DNA of 7,120 bases from positions 1 through 7,120 of the forward strand of contig DAIDKG010000493.1 in NCBI GenBank assembly GCA_027450125.1, given 5' to 3'. Positions 6,208-7,120 of the stretch are shown here, piece by piece (position 1 is the first letter of the stretch; each line of letters opens with the position of its first letter). The notes below the pieces were generated by a model that saw only the letters and a program-made list of their open reading frames with translations, did not search any database and was not told the origin of the DNA. Made by a program: the position numbers and the translations under genes. This stretch comes from Bordetella sp. (lineage in GTDB: Bacteria; Pseudomonadota; Gammaproteobacteria; Burkholderiales; Burkholderiaceae_B).

Positions 6208-7120
6208 CTAGGAATTCAGGAAAAAGCGGTAGAAAAACGCCGGAATATAGGCCCGGCGATAGGTCAGGGCAAGGCCCGCGATATTGCCGCCGTCTTCCAG
6301 CACCTGCTGCTTCAGGCCCTGGATCAGAGGCTTGCGGGTGACTTCGGCCCGCACGACCAGCACCACCGCGTCGACCAGCCCGGCATTCTCGATGCCGTAG
6401 AACGACTGCGTCGTCGATGGCGCGTGGACCAGGACGTACTCGTAGTCCTTGCGCAGGGCGTCGAACAGGGCGCTCGCATGCACCCACGAGGACAGCACGG
6501 CGCCTGCGCTGGGCCTGGCGATCGCGATGTTGTGCCGCGCGACCGGGTGCAGGTCCAGAGAAGGCATGGCCGCAACCGGGTCTGCATACGGCACGCCGCC
6601 GCTGGGCTCGACGTCCGGCCAGTCGATCACGCCCTTGCTGTCGGCCTGGCCGTAGGTGGATGCGCCCGCAATCCCGCTCATGTCCAGGATCAGCACAGGC
6701 CGGGTCGAGCGGCGCTCCAGCTCGACGGCCACGCCCTGGACGACGCGGCAGGTACCTTCGTCCTTGTTGGTGGCCAGCACCATGATCACCTTGGATGCCG
6801 CATCCGAACTGCCGTGGATGACCGACGCCAGCCGGCCATAGGCCTTATGCGCGATGCGCGCGTTCAACTTGACCTGGGCCGGATCAGGCGCATCCTGCGG
6901 CTTTTCGGGCTGCGCGGCGCCGCGTCGGCGGGCGCCGGCCCGGCGCATTATGATGGGCGCGCTCAGCACGGGCAGAAGCAACGAACGCTCGGCCTGCTCG
7001 GGGCTGAGGAAGGTCTCGCGCAGGCTGGCGAGCAGCAGCACGACCAGGGCGGAGACCAGCAGCGCGGCCACGAGGCTGGCCGCGACCAGCAGGCTGGTCG
7101 ACACGCTGCGGCGCGTCGGC
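6208..7120 (-). CDS. Wzz/Wzc-like polysaccharide co-polymerase with degenerate BY-kinase domain, C-terminal part (cut by window end)
   Basis: The frame stays open to the right edge. A GTG at 7104 could be read as a start, giving 298 residues, but it has no ribosome binding site and would begin inside the membrane segment, so I take the gene as continuing beyond the window. Counting from that GTG, residues 5-28 are the second transmembrane helix of a Wzz-type chain-length protein. FLSPEQAERSLLLPVLS (32-48) then matches the usual SPEEAERxLGLPVL linker. A Rossmann-like CpsD/CapB domain follows from about 104. Its Walker A region reads ATNKDEGTCR (111-120) where GEGK[ST] is expected, so Lys is replaced by Thr118. 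Walker A' keeps an Asp (VLILDMSG, Asp141). Walker B reads YVLVHAP with His227 in place of Asp. The tail has several tyrosines but no dense Tyr cluster. ATP binding and autokinase activity are therefore doubtful. The likely role is control of polysaccharide chain length or export at the inner membrane. Confidence 0.82.
   Translation of the reverse strand, partial: PTRRSVSTSLLVAASLVAALLVSALVVLLLASLRETFLSPEQAERSLLLPVLSAPIIMRRAGARRRGAAQPEKPQDAPDPAQVKLNARIAHKAYGRLASVIHGSSDAASKVIMVLATNKDEGTCRVVQGVAVELERRSTRPVLILDMSGIAGASTYGQADSKGVIDWPDVEPSGGVPYADPVAAMPSLDLHPVARHNIAIARPSAGAVLSSWVHASALFDALRKDYEYVLVHAPSTTQSFYGIENAGLVDAVVLVVRAEVTRKPLIQGLKQQVLEDGGNIAGLALTYRRAYIPAFFYRFFLNS

Noticed and set aside
5703..6341. 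A 212-codon plus-strand frame opposite the glycosyltransferase-like and co-polymerase genes
   Set aside because: It spans two real minus-strand genes and has no motif or ribosome binding site support.
7102..7104. GTG as the true start of the co-polymerase-like gene
   Set aside because: No ribosome binding site. The frame remains open upstream to the edge, and the family has a periplasmic domain and first TM helix before this point.

Overview
The window is GC-rich, tightly packed bacterial chromosome. Codon use and protein character suggest a betaproteobacterium of the Bordetella/Achromobacter (Alcaligenaceae) type; this is inference from general resemblance, not a database match. I see no RNA gene, insertion sequence, CRISPR array or prophage gene.

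Left part, plus strand (1-1214): the C-terminal end of a GMC-family flavin oxidoreductase, cut by the window edge, overlaps by the ATGA arrangement with a complete NAD(P)-dependent epimerase/dehydratase-like SDR protein. The two look translationally coupled and probably modify the same unknown substrate, perhaps a sugar or alcohol. Facing them on the minus strand is a 38-residue lipoprotein gene (1208-1324) with a clean lipobox and five consecutive histidines.

Middle (1443-5194): a complete periplasmic family 3 beta-glucosidase of the BglX type (minus strand) is divergent from a complete 12-TM MFS transporter resembling the aromatic acid:H+ symporters (plus strand). The 143-bp region between them holds a good sigma70-like promoter for the transporter and small repeats that could be operators. 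One reading is that the enzyme cleaves a glucoside in the periplasm and the transporter imports an aglycone or related acid; this is not proven.

Right part, minus strand (5208-7120): two genes 19 bp apart, probably one operon. The upstream one, cut by the right edge, is the C-terminal end of a Wzz/Wzc-like polysaccharide co-polymerase. Its BY-kinase/CpsD-like ATPase domain has lost the Walker A lysine and the Walker B aspartate. The downstream one is a DUF6492-type, glycosyltransferase-like protein with a DPD motif. Together they suggest the end of an exopolysaccharide or capsule operon. An 8-bp perfect GC-rich inverted repeat lies where this operon converges with the transporter gene.

The most notable items are the apparently catalytically dead BY-kinase-like domain and the tiny His-rich lipoprotein. 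I found no clearly new multi-gene system.
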